Shown in pieces: positions 1-6,187 of a stretch of DNA of 8,883 nt (position 1 is the stretch's first letter; each line of letters begins with the position of its first letter). The notes beneath the pieces are model-generated. The model made no database searches and had not been told where the DNA came from. It saw only the letters and a list, made by a program, of their open reading frames with translations. The DNA lies in the NCBI GenBank assembly GCA_955652545.1, contig CATPCA010000139.1:1-8883 (forward strand), written 5' to 3'. The DNA is from Candidatus Dormiibacterota bacterium (GTDB lineage: Bacteria; Chloroflexota; Dormibacteria; UBA8260). Made by a program: the position numbers and the translations under genes.

Positions 1-12
1 ACAATCCCAGGT

Positions 13-23
13 AAAGGAGGTGA
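13..23 (+). promoter_or_regulatory. Strong Shine-Dalgarno of the Flp pilin gene
   Basis: The string AAAGGAGGTGA matches the anti-Shine-Dalgarno end of 16S rRNA over about nine consecutive bases and lies eight bases before the ATG at 32. It decides the start: the in-frame GTG at 20 lies inside this motif and could not use it. Confidence 0.85.
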
Positions 24-31
24 ACACCGGA

Positions 32-223
32 ATGCTTAGCAATCTCTATCTCCGTCTCCGCGAGCTCATGGTTCGCAATCAGGAAGATGAGGAAGGCCAG
101 GGTATGGTCGAGTACGCGCTCATCCTCGTCCTCATCGCTGTAGTCGTCATCGTCATCCTCACCGTCGTTGGCAAGCAGGTCAACAACGTCTTCTCGAACA
201 TCAGCAGCGGCCTCGGTACTTAA
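32..223 (+). CDS. flp: Flp-family type IVb (Tad) pilin prepilin
   Basis: Predicted 63-aa prepilin, the major subunit of a tight-adherence (Tad/Flp) pilus, processed at the inner face of the cytoplasmic membrane and assembled outside. Residues 1-22 form a basic/acidic leader ending in Gly22. The junction G22|QGMVEY fits the Flp cleavage motif G|XXXXEY, with the conserved Glu and Tyr at mature positions 5 and 6. The mature 41-residue protein is mostly one hydrophobic helix (about residues 28-48) followed by a short polar tail, which is typical Flp size and layout. The ATG at 32 is chosen because a near-perfect Shine-Dalgarno lies at the right distance; an in-frame ATG at 68 would give a shorter leader but has no such site. 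An intrinsic terminator follows 27 bp after the stop, so the gene can be expressed alone at high level, as expected for a subunit needed in many copies. The family call is firm; no partner assembly genes are visible. Confidence 0.92.
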   Translation: MLSNLYLRLRELMVRNQEDEEGQGMVEYALILVLIAVVVIVILTVVGKQVNNVFSNISSGLGT

Positions 224-250
224 AGACCGTCGCTCACGCGAGAACTGAAC

Positions 251-288
251 AAAGGGGAGCTGCCTCGTGCGGCTCCCCTTTCTCTTTG
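251..288 (+). terminator. Rho-independent terminator after the pilin gene
   Basis: AAAGGGGAGC (251-260) pairs perfectly with GCTCCCCTTT (272-281). The stem extends by a G-U and two G-C pairs to about 13 bp around the loop CTCGT (264-268). A T-rich run (TCTCTTT) follows on the + strand. This insulates the pilin gene from the CpaE-like gene downstream. Confidence 0.92.
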
Positions 289-348
289 CCCAGTACCAGT
301 CGTGTGAATTGCTGTTGACGGAGGTGTCGCAGGCGGCCATTTGCCACC

Positions 349-354
349 TACCAT
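349..354 (+). promoter_or_regulatory. -10 element for a leaderless transcript (first CpaE-like gene)
   Basis: TACCAT fits the TANNNT -10 pattern and is followed by exactly six bases (GATCCG) and then the ATG at 361, so transcription would begin at or next to the start codon. No Shine-Dalgarno is in range; the GGAGGTG at 320-326 is 34 bases away. No convincing -35 is seen at 16-18 bp. The same spacing occurs before the gene at 2269, which supports the call. Confidence 0.55.
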
Positions 355-360
355 GATCCG

Positions 361-2112
361 ATGGACGAGCAGCAGGCCGGCCGGACGATCCGCGTGGTGG
401 TCGCGGCTCCCTTCAGGGAGATCGTTGGGATCCACGAGAAGGTCTCCGAATACGCGGACGAGCTCGACGTCTGCGGGGTGGTGTCAAGTTCCGGTGTGGT
501 CGCCGAGCAGACCCGGGTCCTCCAGCCGGAGGTGCTGGTGCTCAGCGAGAACCTCGGCCTCGACCCGGCCGACGCGGCCGCCGGGCTGGCCGAAACAGCT
601 CCAAACACCAAGCTGGTCGTGCTGGTCAGCAGCCGCGACACCCTACCTCCCGGGGCGGCCGCCGCGGTGCTCCGCCTCGACGCATCGGCAGGCGAGCTTC
701 GCGCCGCCATCATGCTGGCAGCAGGCAGGCTGCGAAACCAGACCGCACCCCCGGCGCACTCGCGGGCGTGGAGCAGCGGCTCGGAACCGTCGCGCTGGTT
801 CTGGGAAGACGCCGACGTCGACGCGGCCGCACAGCCAGAGCCCTCAACAGAGCAAGGTGAGCCCGGCGAGCTGACCGCTGGTTCGGCGCCGGCGCCCCCC
901 GCCAAGGAGGCGTCCGCCTGGCCGCCGCCGTGGCTACAGATCGCCTCCGAGACGGAGGAGGCTGAGCAGGACGACCTCCCCGCCCCACCCGCGACGTCCC
1001 CCCGGTCGCGGGGTCGGGGAAGGCGGGCGGCCGCCGAAGGGGTGGAGGACGCTGCCGAGTCCCTGCCGATCGAGCCGACCGACCTCGCCGGCGCGGTGCT
1101 CCCACCCGCCGACGCCGAGGCAGAAGCCGGTGCACCGGCGTCCGTGCCCGACCAGCCGACGACTGCGGCTGACCCGCAGGCGGAGCTGCTCGCTCCGGTG
1201 GCCCCGGCGCCCGACGCGCTTGTCGACGCTCCCGCCGCCGCGGAGGTGCCCGAACCCGAAGAGGAGGCGCTGATCGAGCAGCCGCGCAAGCGGGTGCGCC
1301 GTCCCGGGCGGACCAAGGCGGACACGGTGCTCGTGTTCAGCGGCAAGGGTGGCGTGGGCAAGTCGGTGATCGCCACCAACCTCGCCGTGGCTCTCTCCGC
1401 GCGTGGGGTCAAGGTCGCCCTCATCGATCTCAACCTGCAGTACGGCGACGTCGGTGTCCTCCTCCACGTCGAGAGCCACCCCACCTCGATCGAGTCTCTC
1501 GCCCAGCAGGGCGAGCAGGTCGATCGCGACTACCTCGACGAGGTGATGGCCACCGGGCCTGAGGACGTGCGCATTCTCCTTGCACCGGCCAGTCCCGAGT
1601 TTGCCGACCTGGTCACCGCGGCGAGCCTCCGCGCCATCCTCCGCGAGCTGTCGCGCGGCTTCGACTACGTCATCGTCGATTCCCCGGCGCACATCGAGGA
1701 GCGCGTCCTGGAGGTCATGGAGGTGGCCGACCAGATCCTCGTGGTCAGCTCATTCAACATCACCTCGGTCAAGGACACCAAGGTGACGCTCAAGTTGCTC
1801 CAGTCACTGGGGATCGAGCGTGATCGCATCGCCGTGGTGCTCAACCAGATCCACCCCAAGGTGGGCTTTCCCCGGGAGGAGATCGAGAAGTCGTTGCGAC
1901 GCGAGGTGCTCGCCCACCTCCCCTACGATGCCCGCATCGACGAGAGCATCGACAACGGCCGGCCGGTGATGATCGGTGAGCCGCGCTCGGAGTTCAGCAA
2001 GCAGCTCAGGGTCGTCGTCGATTTTCTCACCCCCGAGGAGGGGGCCGTCGACGCCGGCGACGCTGACCAGGTCCGCGACCGGGCCTCGAAGCGGCGGCTT
2101 TTCGGGCGCTGA
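361..2112 (+). CDS. cpaE: CpaE/TadZ-like pilus-assembly ATPase with pseudo-receiver and long linker
   Basis: Predicted 583-aa protein of the CpaE/TadZ family, which localises Tad pilus assembly machinery at the membrane. Residues 10-125 are a receiver-like fold, but the usual acidic pair is replaced by Ala15-Ala16 and the phosphoacceptor Asp by Ser62; no Lys-Pro motif is seen. It is therefore a pseudo-receiver, as in classical CpaE. Residues of about 126-318 are an Ala/Pro/Glu-rich, probably disordered linker. The MinD/ParA ATPase domain begins near residue 320 with the deviant Walker A GKGGVGKS (328-335), then LIDLNLQYGD (356 is the Asp) and Walker B VIVDS (Asp440). The second Asp of the DxD Walker A' motif is Asn358. 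The C-terminus ends RASKRRLFGR, resembling a MinD membrane-targeting tail. ATG 361 is the only start after an in-frame TGA at 316-318, and the transcript is probably leaderless. It is one of three family members here, and which is the functional counterpart of cpaE is not decidable from sequence alone. Confidence 0.9.
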   Translation: MDEQQAGRTIRVVVAAPFREIVGIHEKVSEYADELDVCGVVSSSGVVAEQTRVLQPEVLVLSENLGLDPADAAAGLAETAPNTKLVVLVSSRDTLPPGAAAAVLRLDASAGELRAAIMLAAGRLRNQTAPPAHSRAWSSGSEPSRWFWEDADVDAAAQPEPSTEQGEPGELTAGSAPAPPAKEASAWPPPWLQIASETEEAEQDDLPAPPATSPRSRGRGRRAAAEGVEDAAESLPIEPTDLAGAVLPPADAEAEAGAPASVPDQPTTAADPQAELLAPVAPAPDALVDAPAAAEVPEPEEEALIEQPRKRVRRPGRTKADTVLVFSGKGGVGKSVIATNLAVALSARGVKVALIDLNLQYGDVGVLLHVESHPTSIESLAQQGEQVDRDYLDEVMATGPEDVRILLAPASPEFADLVTAASLRAILRELSRGFDYVIVDSPAHIEERVLEVMEVADQILVVSSFNITSVKDTKVTLKLLQSLGIERDRIAVVLNQIHPKVGFPREEIEKSLRREVLAHLPYDARIDESIDNGRPVMIGEPRSEFSKQLRVVVDFLTPEEGAVDAGDADQVRDRASKRRLFGR

Positions 2113-2156
2113 GAGCGGGCCTCGCCGAATACGATTCGTCTCTCTGAATGCCGCGA

Positions 2157-2191
2157 ACGCGTCAACTAGTTGCGGAGATGCAACGACGCGT
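2157..2191. repeat. Two-tier inverted repeat in the intergenic region
   Basis: ACGCGTC (2157-2163) pairs with GACGCGT (2185-2191), and inside it GTTGC (2169-2173) pairs with GCAAC (2180-2184) around GGAGAT. A five-base bulge (AACTA) lies on the left side only. There is no T tract, so it is not a standard intrinsic terminator. It may form an mRNA 3' end for the CpaE-like gene or be a protein-binding site. The rest of 2113-2256 shows nothing else I can name. Confidence 0.5.
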
Positions 2192-2256
2192 CTGACACGC
2201 TTTGACGAGCCGCCGACGACCGGTGAATCCGGCCGGGAACGGCCCGCGGCCGCCTT

Positions 2257-2262
2257 TACCCT
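2257..2262 (+). promoter_or_regulatory. -10 element for a leaderless transcript (M23 peptidase)
   Basis: TACCCT fits TANNNT and is followed by six bases (GCGGCA) and the GTG start at 2269. This is the same distance as before the gene at 361. No Shine-Dalgarno is present upstream of 2269 and no clear -35 is seen. Confidence 0.5.
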
Positions 2263-2268
2263 GCGGCA

Positions 2269-3594
2269 GTGCGCAAAGTTCTCATCGCCATGGTCGCCGG
2301 CTGCCTGTGCCTTATCGCGGCGCCGGTCAACGCCGCCCCGGCCACCCCGGCACCGCCACCCGCCGCCAAGGCCGGCGACCCCCTCGCCGCCGCGCTCCAG
2401 CTCCAGCTCCAGCAGCAGGCCGCGCTCAACCCCGCCCTCGGATCGCTGGCCAGCGAGCTGCAGGCGGCCCCGGACTCGCAGAGCACGCTCCGCACCCTGA
2501 TCGGGGCCAATCAGACGGCGATCTCGCAAACCCTCACGCAGCTGACCACGGCCGAGCAGCACTACAGCGACGCCACCACCCGCGAGGCAACCGAGAAGGC
2601 TGCCGCGGCGGCGGCGCGGCTCCGGGTCACCGCCGACAGGGCCCTGCTCGGAAAGTACGCGCGCCTGGGCTACGAGACACAGAGCAATCTCCTCTCGTTC
2701 CTGCTCTCGAGCAACTCGATGTCCGACCTCTTCAGCCGGGCCGTCGACCTCTCACGGCTGACCCATCGGGGCGCCAACCTCGTCGACCAGATCAACAGCG
2801 ACATCGCCGAAGCCGATGTCGCGGAGGCCAAGGCGGCCGCGGACGCCACCGCGGCGGCGCAGGCAGCGGCGCAGCTGCAGCAGCAGCAGCAGACACTCCA
2901 ACAGCAGACGCAGCACGCCCAGGACCTGGTCGACCAGTTGGGCGCCCAGGCGTCGGCAACGCGAGCGGAGATCAAGGCCGCCAACGGCCAGAGCCTGGCT
3001 GTCGCCCAGCAGATCGCGCAAACCCGCCTCGCCGAACTCGACCAGACGATCGCGCAGGCCATGCAGGCGGCGTGGCAGGAGGCGACGTACTACCTGCAGC
3101 AACACCTGGGAACACTCCCTGCGTCGATCACCGCTGTCCCGATGGTCCCGATCAACCCGAACGGCAAGCAACTGGTCTGGCCGGTGCACGGCGCGGCCAT
3201 CACCCAGCCGTTCGGCCCCTCGCCATACCCGTTCGAACCGCCGTTCGACGGCTTCCCGCACTTCCACACCGGCCTCGACCTCGCCGGACCGCTCGGCACA
3301 CCGATCGTGAGCGCGGCTAACGGCGTCGTCGTCGCCGCCGACGCCAGCACGGTCGGTTACGGCAACCACCTCATCATCGCCCACGCCGGTGGCCTGCTCA
3401 CCCTGTACGGCCACCTCGAGACCATGCTCGTCCAACCGGGTGACGCGGTGAAGGCTGGGCAGGTCATCGCACTGCTCGGTTCGACCGGCAATTCCACAGG
3501 CCCGCACTGCCATTTCGAGGTCAGGCTCAACGGGCAGCCGGTGAATCCCGTGCTCTTCCTGCCCCCCCTTCCCGCAGGCGCGACCGGCCCGTAA
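2269..3594 (+). CDS. Secreted EnvC-like coiled-coil M23 (LytM) peptidase
   Basis: Predicted 441-aa exported peptidoglycan peptidase or hydrolase activator. An N-terminal signal peptide (MRK, hydrophobic core, VNA|AP near residue 22) is followed by a Pro/Ala segment. A long helical coiled-coil region spans about residues 45-285 and carries the EnvC/PcsB-type signature LSSNSMSDLFSRAVDL and a Gln-rich stretch. The C-terminal M23 domain (about 300-430) contains HTGLD (His333, Asp337), YGHLE and HCHFEV (His413, His415). The zinc ligands and catalytic His are thus present, so it looks active, unlike degenerate EnvC, which only activates amidases. GTG 2269 is chosen because the signal peptide starts at once and a -10 element lies six bases before it. 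The gene sits between two CpaE-like genes, and a role in opening the wall for pili or in cell separation is inference. No membrane anchor is seen; a VAGC near residue 12 is too early for a convincing lipobox. Confidence 0.88.
   Translation: MRKVLIAMVAGCLCLIAAPVNAAPATPAPPPAAKAGDPLAAALQLQLQQQAALNPALGSLASELQAAPDSQSTLRTLIGANQTAISQTLTQLTTAEQHYSDATTREATEKAAAAAARLRVTADRALLGKYARLGYETQSNLLSFLLSSNSMSDLFSRAVDLSRLTHRGANLVDQINSDIAEADVAEAKAAADATAAAQAAAQLQQQQQTLQQQTQHAQDLVDQLGAQASATRAEIKAANGQSLAVAQQIAQTRLAELDQTIAQAMQAAWQEATYYLQQHLGTLPASITAVPMVPINPNGKQLVWPVHGAAITQPFGPSPYPFEPPFDGFPHFHTGLDLAGPLGTPIVSAANGVVVAADASTVGYGNHLIIAHAGGLLTLYGHLETMLVQPGDAVKAGQVIALLGSTGNSTGPHCHFEVRLNGQPVNPVLFLPPLPAGATGP
2878..2892 (+). 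repeat. Short CAG run (five units) encoding poly-Gln
   Basis: Five consecutive CAG codons lie in the coiled coil of the M23 peptidase, within a wider Gln-rich stretch. It may be prone to replication slippage, but in-frame unit changes would only alter coiled-coil length. Confidence 0.6.
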
Positions 3595-3639
3595 CAGCGG
3601 CGTGGGGGAATTGCGGGACGGGGGCAGCGATGATGACGT

Positions 3640-3647
3640 GGAGGTGA
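3640..3647 (+). promoter_or_regulatory. Shine-Dalgarno of the second CpaE-like gene
   Basis: GGAGGTGA lies four bases before the ATG at 3652 and firmly sets that start. This gene is therefore translated by canonical initiation, unlike the two genes upstream of it. No confident separate promoter is seen in 3595-3639, so cotranscription with the M23 gene is possible. Confidence 0.85.
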
Positions 3648-3651
3648 ACTC

Positions 3652-4917
3652 ATGATCCGCGTCCTGATCGCCGACGAGAGCCGCGTGGTGAACGACAACA
3701 TCGCACGCCGGCTGGCGCTCGAGGACGACCTGGTCGTCTGCGGCACCGCCGCCGACGGCGAGTCCGCTGTCCAGGAGGCGCTGTGGCTCCGCCCCGACAT
3801 CGCCGTGGTGGACGCGGGCCTGCCGGGCATGGACGGTGGCCAGACCACCGAGATGCTCGCCCAGTGCCTCCCCGGGACTGGCGTGATCATGATGTCGATG
3901 GAGGCCGAGAACGACGCCTACCGGCTGGCCATGCTCGCCGGGGCGCGCGAGTTCCTGCAGAAGCCGTTCCGCGGCGACGACCTGGTCGCGGCGGTGCGCC
4001 GTGTCCACGCCTTCGGACAGCGCCGCGTCGTTGCCGCCGAAGCAGCGGTCCTCGCCGCCACCGCCGCACCGCCACGGCCGGCCTCCGCCGCGTCCCCGAC
4101 CGTGACCGGCCTGGTGACGGCGGTGATCGCGGGCAAGGGTGGGGTCGGCAAGACCGTGGTGGCCATCAACCTGGCAACCGCTTTGCGCGCCGGCAAGTCA
4201 CGGCGCGTGGTGCTCGTCGACCTGTCCCTACAGTTCGGCGACGTTGGCGCCGCGCTCGCGCTGCGCGCCGACCGCACCATCGGCGACCTGCTCGCCGAGG
4301 AGAACCTCGCGGACCACGAACTGGTGCGCGACACCCTCGTCGCCGGACCCGCCGGCATCAGCGTGCTGCTGGCGCCGACCACACCCGAGATTGCCGACTA
4401 CATCACGCCGGCGCACCTGAGCACACTGGTCGACACACTGCGCGCTGACTTCGACCACATCGTCCTCGACACGCCGTCGTACCTCACCGAGACCACGCTG
4501 AACGCCGTCACCGTCGCCGACCACGTCGTCCTGGTCACCGACATGAGTGTCCCCGGTGTCAAGAACACACGCCTGGTGCGCGGCGTGCTCGACACCCTCA
4601 ACGTGCTCCCCACGCGCGTGCTCGTGGTCGCCAACCACCGCGAGTCGGCGGGCGAGCTGGACAGCCGGGGCGCGGAGACCTTCCTCGGCACCGCCATCGC
4701 CGCCGAGATTCCTTTCGACCCCAATGTCGTGGCCACGTCGGTGAACACCGGCGTCCCCTTCGTCATCAAGGAACCCAAGTCGAAGGTCAGCGCGGGCGTG
4801 CGCGCCATCGCCGATGCCATCGATGCGGCGCCCGCCGCAGACGCCTCTGCCGCGCCGTCCGCGGAGGTGGCGCAGCCGAAGAAGGCGTCGCGCCGCAAGC
4901 TCAGCTTCGGTCGCTGA
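3652..4917 (+). CDS. cpaE: CpaE-like response-regulator/MinD-family ATPase (second copy)
   Basis: Predicted 421-aa protein with an intact receiver domain fused to a MinD/ParA-type ATPase. In the receiver (1-120) the acidic pocket is Asp8-Glu9, the phosphoacceptor is Asp54 (VVDAGLPGMDG), and Ser82 and Lys104-Pro105 complete the switch, so phosphorylation is plausible. A short Ala/Pro linker leads to the deviant Walker A GKGGVGKT (161-168). The next motif is LVDLSLQFGD, with Ser192 where gene 3 has Asp, and Walker B is IVLDT. A Pro/Ala linker near the end leads to a basic tail ending SRRKLSFGR. A strong Shine-Dalgarno fixes the start. No histidine kinase lies in the window. The likely role is positioning or regulation of Tad pilus machinery. 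The receiver aligns without gaps over its first 106 residues with that of the minus-strand copy at 4930-6165, which marks these two as closer relatives of each other than of the 361-2112 protein. Confidence 0.88.
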   Translation: MIRVLIADESRVVNDNIARRLALEDDLVVCGTAADGESAVQEALWLRPDIAVVDAGLPGMDGGQTTEMLAQCLPGTGVIMMSMEAENDAYRLAMLAGAREFLQKPFRGDDLVAAVRRVHAFGQRRVVAAEAAVLAATAAPPRPASAASPTVTGLVTAVIAGKGGVGKTVVAINLATALRAGKSRRVVLVDLSLQFGDVGAALALRADRTIGDLLAEENLADHELVRDTLVAGPAGISVLLAPTTPEIADYITPAHLSTLVDTLRADFDHIVLDTPSYLTETTLNAVTVADHVVLVTDMSVPGVKNTRLVRGVLDTLNVLPTRVLVVANHRESAGELDSRGAETFLGTAIAAEIPFDPNVVATSVNTGVPFVIKEPKSKVSAGVRAIADAIDAAPAADASAAPSAEVAQPKKASRRKLSFGR

Positions 4918-4930
4918 GCGGCCGCCGCTC
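4916..4930. terminator. Hairpin overlapping the stop codons of convergent genes
   Basis: GAGCGG (4916-4921) pairs with CCGCTC (4925-4930) around CCG. The stem takes in the last bases of the + strand TGA stop (4915-4917) and touches the - strand TAG stop (4930-4932). It could act as a compact bidirectional terminator for both convergent CpaE-like genes. There is no T tract on either side, so this is only a candidate. Confidence 0.45.
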
Positions 4931-6165
4931 TAGCGGCCGAACAGCCCCTTGCGCTTCTTGCGGTCGGCGGGTTCGGGTGCTGCGGCGCCACCGGCGTGTT
5001 CGGGAAGGATGCGCGCCACCAGCTCGCGGATGGCCTTGCTCACCTCGGCCTCGGGGTGCGCGGTCACGAACGGTGTGCCGTTGGTGATGGCGTCGCCGAC
5101 GATCCTGGGGTCGTGGGGGATCTGCACCGCGACGGGGACGCGGAGGCTCTGCTCGATCGACTCGCGGTTGAAGTCGGCGTAGCCGTCGACCCGGTTGACC
5201 ACGAGCAGGGTGTTCTCGGCGTCGACCGACAGTGACTCGAGAACCTTGAGCGTCAGCTTGGCGTCCTTGATGGCCGGGATGGTCAGCGCCGTCACCACCA
5301 GCACCCGCTGAGCCATCTCCACGACCTCGAGGTTGAACTCGGTGAGGTGGGTCGAACAATCGACGACGACGTAGTCGAAGGCGCGGCGCAGCTCGGCCAT
5401 CAGCAGGCGCACGTGCTCGGCGGTGACCAGGTCGGCGAGCTCGGGGCTGATCGGCGCCAGCAGCACCTTGACGCCGCCGGGCCCGTTGGCGAGCACGTCG
5501 GCGACGCTGTCCGCATCGACCCCGCTGGCGCCGTCCACCAGCTCGGTGATGCTGCGGCTGTGGTCGAGGTTGAGCATCACGCCGATGTCGCCGAACTGCA
5601 GGTCGAGGTCGACGAGCGCGACGCGGCCGCCGCTCTGTTCGGCGATTGCCACCGCGAGGTTTGTGGCGATGAGCGTCTTGCCGACACCCCCTTTTCCCGA
5701 GAAGACCAGGATCACCTCGGCGGGGGCGCTGCTGCGCGGTGCCGACGGCGCCTCCGGCTGCTGCGGCAGCGACTTGGCGATGAACGTGCCCTTCTTCAGC
5801 TCGAGTTGGTACACGCGCCGGATGGCCGCGACCAGCTCGTCATGGCTGAAGGGCTTGATGAGGAACTCGCGAGCGCCGGCCTGCATGGCACGGCGCAGGT
5901 AGTCGCGTTCGCCCTGCACGGACATGATGATCACGGGCGAGGTCGGCAGCTCCGACGCCAGCGTCTCGGTGAGCTGGATGCCGTCCATCAGCGGCATGTT
6001 CACGTCGGTGAGCACGATGTCGGGATGCAGGCGATGGGCGGCCTCGAGACCCTCGCGGCCGTCGGCGGCAGTTCCGACCACCTCGATGTCGTCCTCGAAG
6101 CTGAGGAGCTTCTGGAGGTTGTCGCGCGTGCTGGAGATGTCGTCGACGATGAGCAGGCTGATCAC
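4930..6165 (-). CDS. cpaE: CpaE-like response-regulator/MinD-family ATPase (third copy, in the ribosomal cluster)
   Basis: Predicted 411-aa protein. Its receiver domain (1-120) has the full phosphorylation set: Asp8-Asp9, Asp54 (LTDVNMPLMDG), Ser82 and Lys104-Pro105. After a Pro/Ser/Ala linker comes the ATPase domain with deviant Walker A GKGGVGKT (157-164), LVDLDLQFGD (Asp186 and Asp188, both Asp of the DxD motif kept) and Walker B VVVDC. It ends in a basic tail RKKRKGLFGR. The GTG start at 6165 is 22 bp after the rplA stop; only a weak AGGA-like site precedes it, so translation is probably coupled to rplA and the gene shares the ribosomal-protein transcript. The position is unusual for a pilus protein, because rplJ-rplL commonly follow rplA. 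Of the three paralogues this one has the most complete active site. Its signal input and partner kinase are unknown. Confidence 0.9.
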   Translation of the reverse strand: MISLLIVDDISSTRDNLQKLLSFEDDIEVVGTAADGREGLEAAHRLHPDIVLTDVNMPLMDGIQLTETLASELPTSPVIIMSVQGERDYLRRAMQAGAREFLIKPFSHDELVAAIRRVYQLELKKGTFIAKSLPQQPEAPSAPRSSAPAEVILVFSGKGGVGKTLIATNLAVAIAEQSGGRVALVDLDLQFGDIGVMLNLDHSRSITELVDGASGVDADSVADVLANGPGGVKVLLAPISPELADLVTAEHVRLLMAELRRAFDYVVVDCSTHLTEFNLEVVEMAQRVLVVTALTIPAIKDAKLTLKVLESLSVDAENTLLVVNRVDGYADFNRESIEQSLRVPVAVQIPHDPRIVGDAITNGTPFVTAHPEAEVSKAIRELVARILPEHAGGAAAPEPADRKKRKGLFGR

Positions 6166-6187
6166 AGTGGGTTTCAGTGCGTCCTGG

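Noticed and set aside
20..31. GTG at 20 as start of the Flp pilin
   Set aside because: It lies inside the Shine-Dalgarno; the ATG at 32 is correctly spaced.
315..320. TTGACG as a -35 for the first CpaE-like gene
   Set aside because: It lies 28 bp from the TACCAT -10, too far for one promoter, and no good -10 lies 17 bp after it.
352..360. CATGATCCG shared between the region before 361 and the start of the gene at 3652
   Set aside because: At 353 the ATG is out of frame with the CpaE-like protein. A nine-base match is likely chance and neighbouring bases do not agree.
348..1484. Long minus-strand open frame of 378 codons opposite the first CpaE-like gene
   Set aside because: Ser/Ala/Gly/Arg-rich low-complexity translation with no family hallmark. 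It is an antisense shadow of the GC-rich linker region, and the + strand frame has clear motifs.
2293..2304. Lipobox-like VAGC in the M23 signal peptide
   Set aside because: The Cys would be residue 12, leaving too short a hydrophobic core. The VNA|AP site fits signal peptidase I better.
2202..3320. Open frame of 372 codons in another + frame over the M23 gene
   Set aside because: Arg/Pro-rich translation typical of a GC-rich shadow. The frame from 2269 has a signal peptide and a complete M23 domain.
2752..4008. Minus-strand open frame of 418 codons across the peptidase and second CpaE-like gene
   Set aside because: It spans two genuine + strand genes and their spacer, and its translation shows no recognisable domain.
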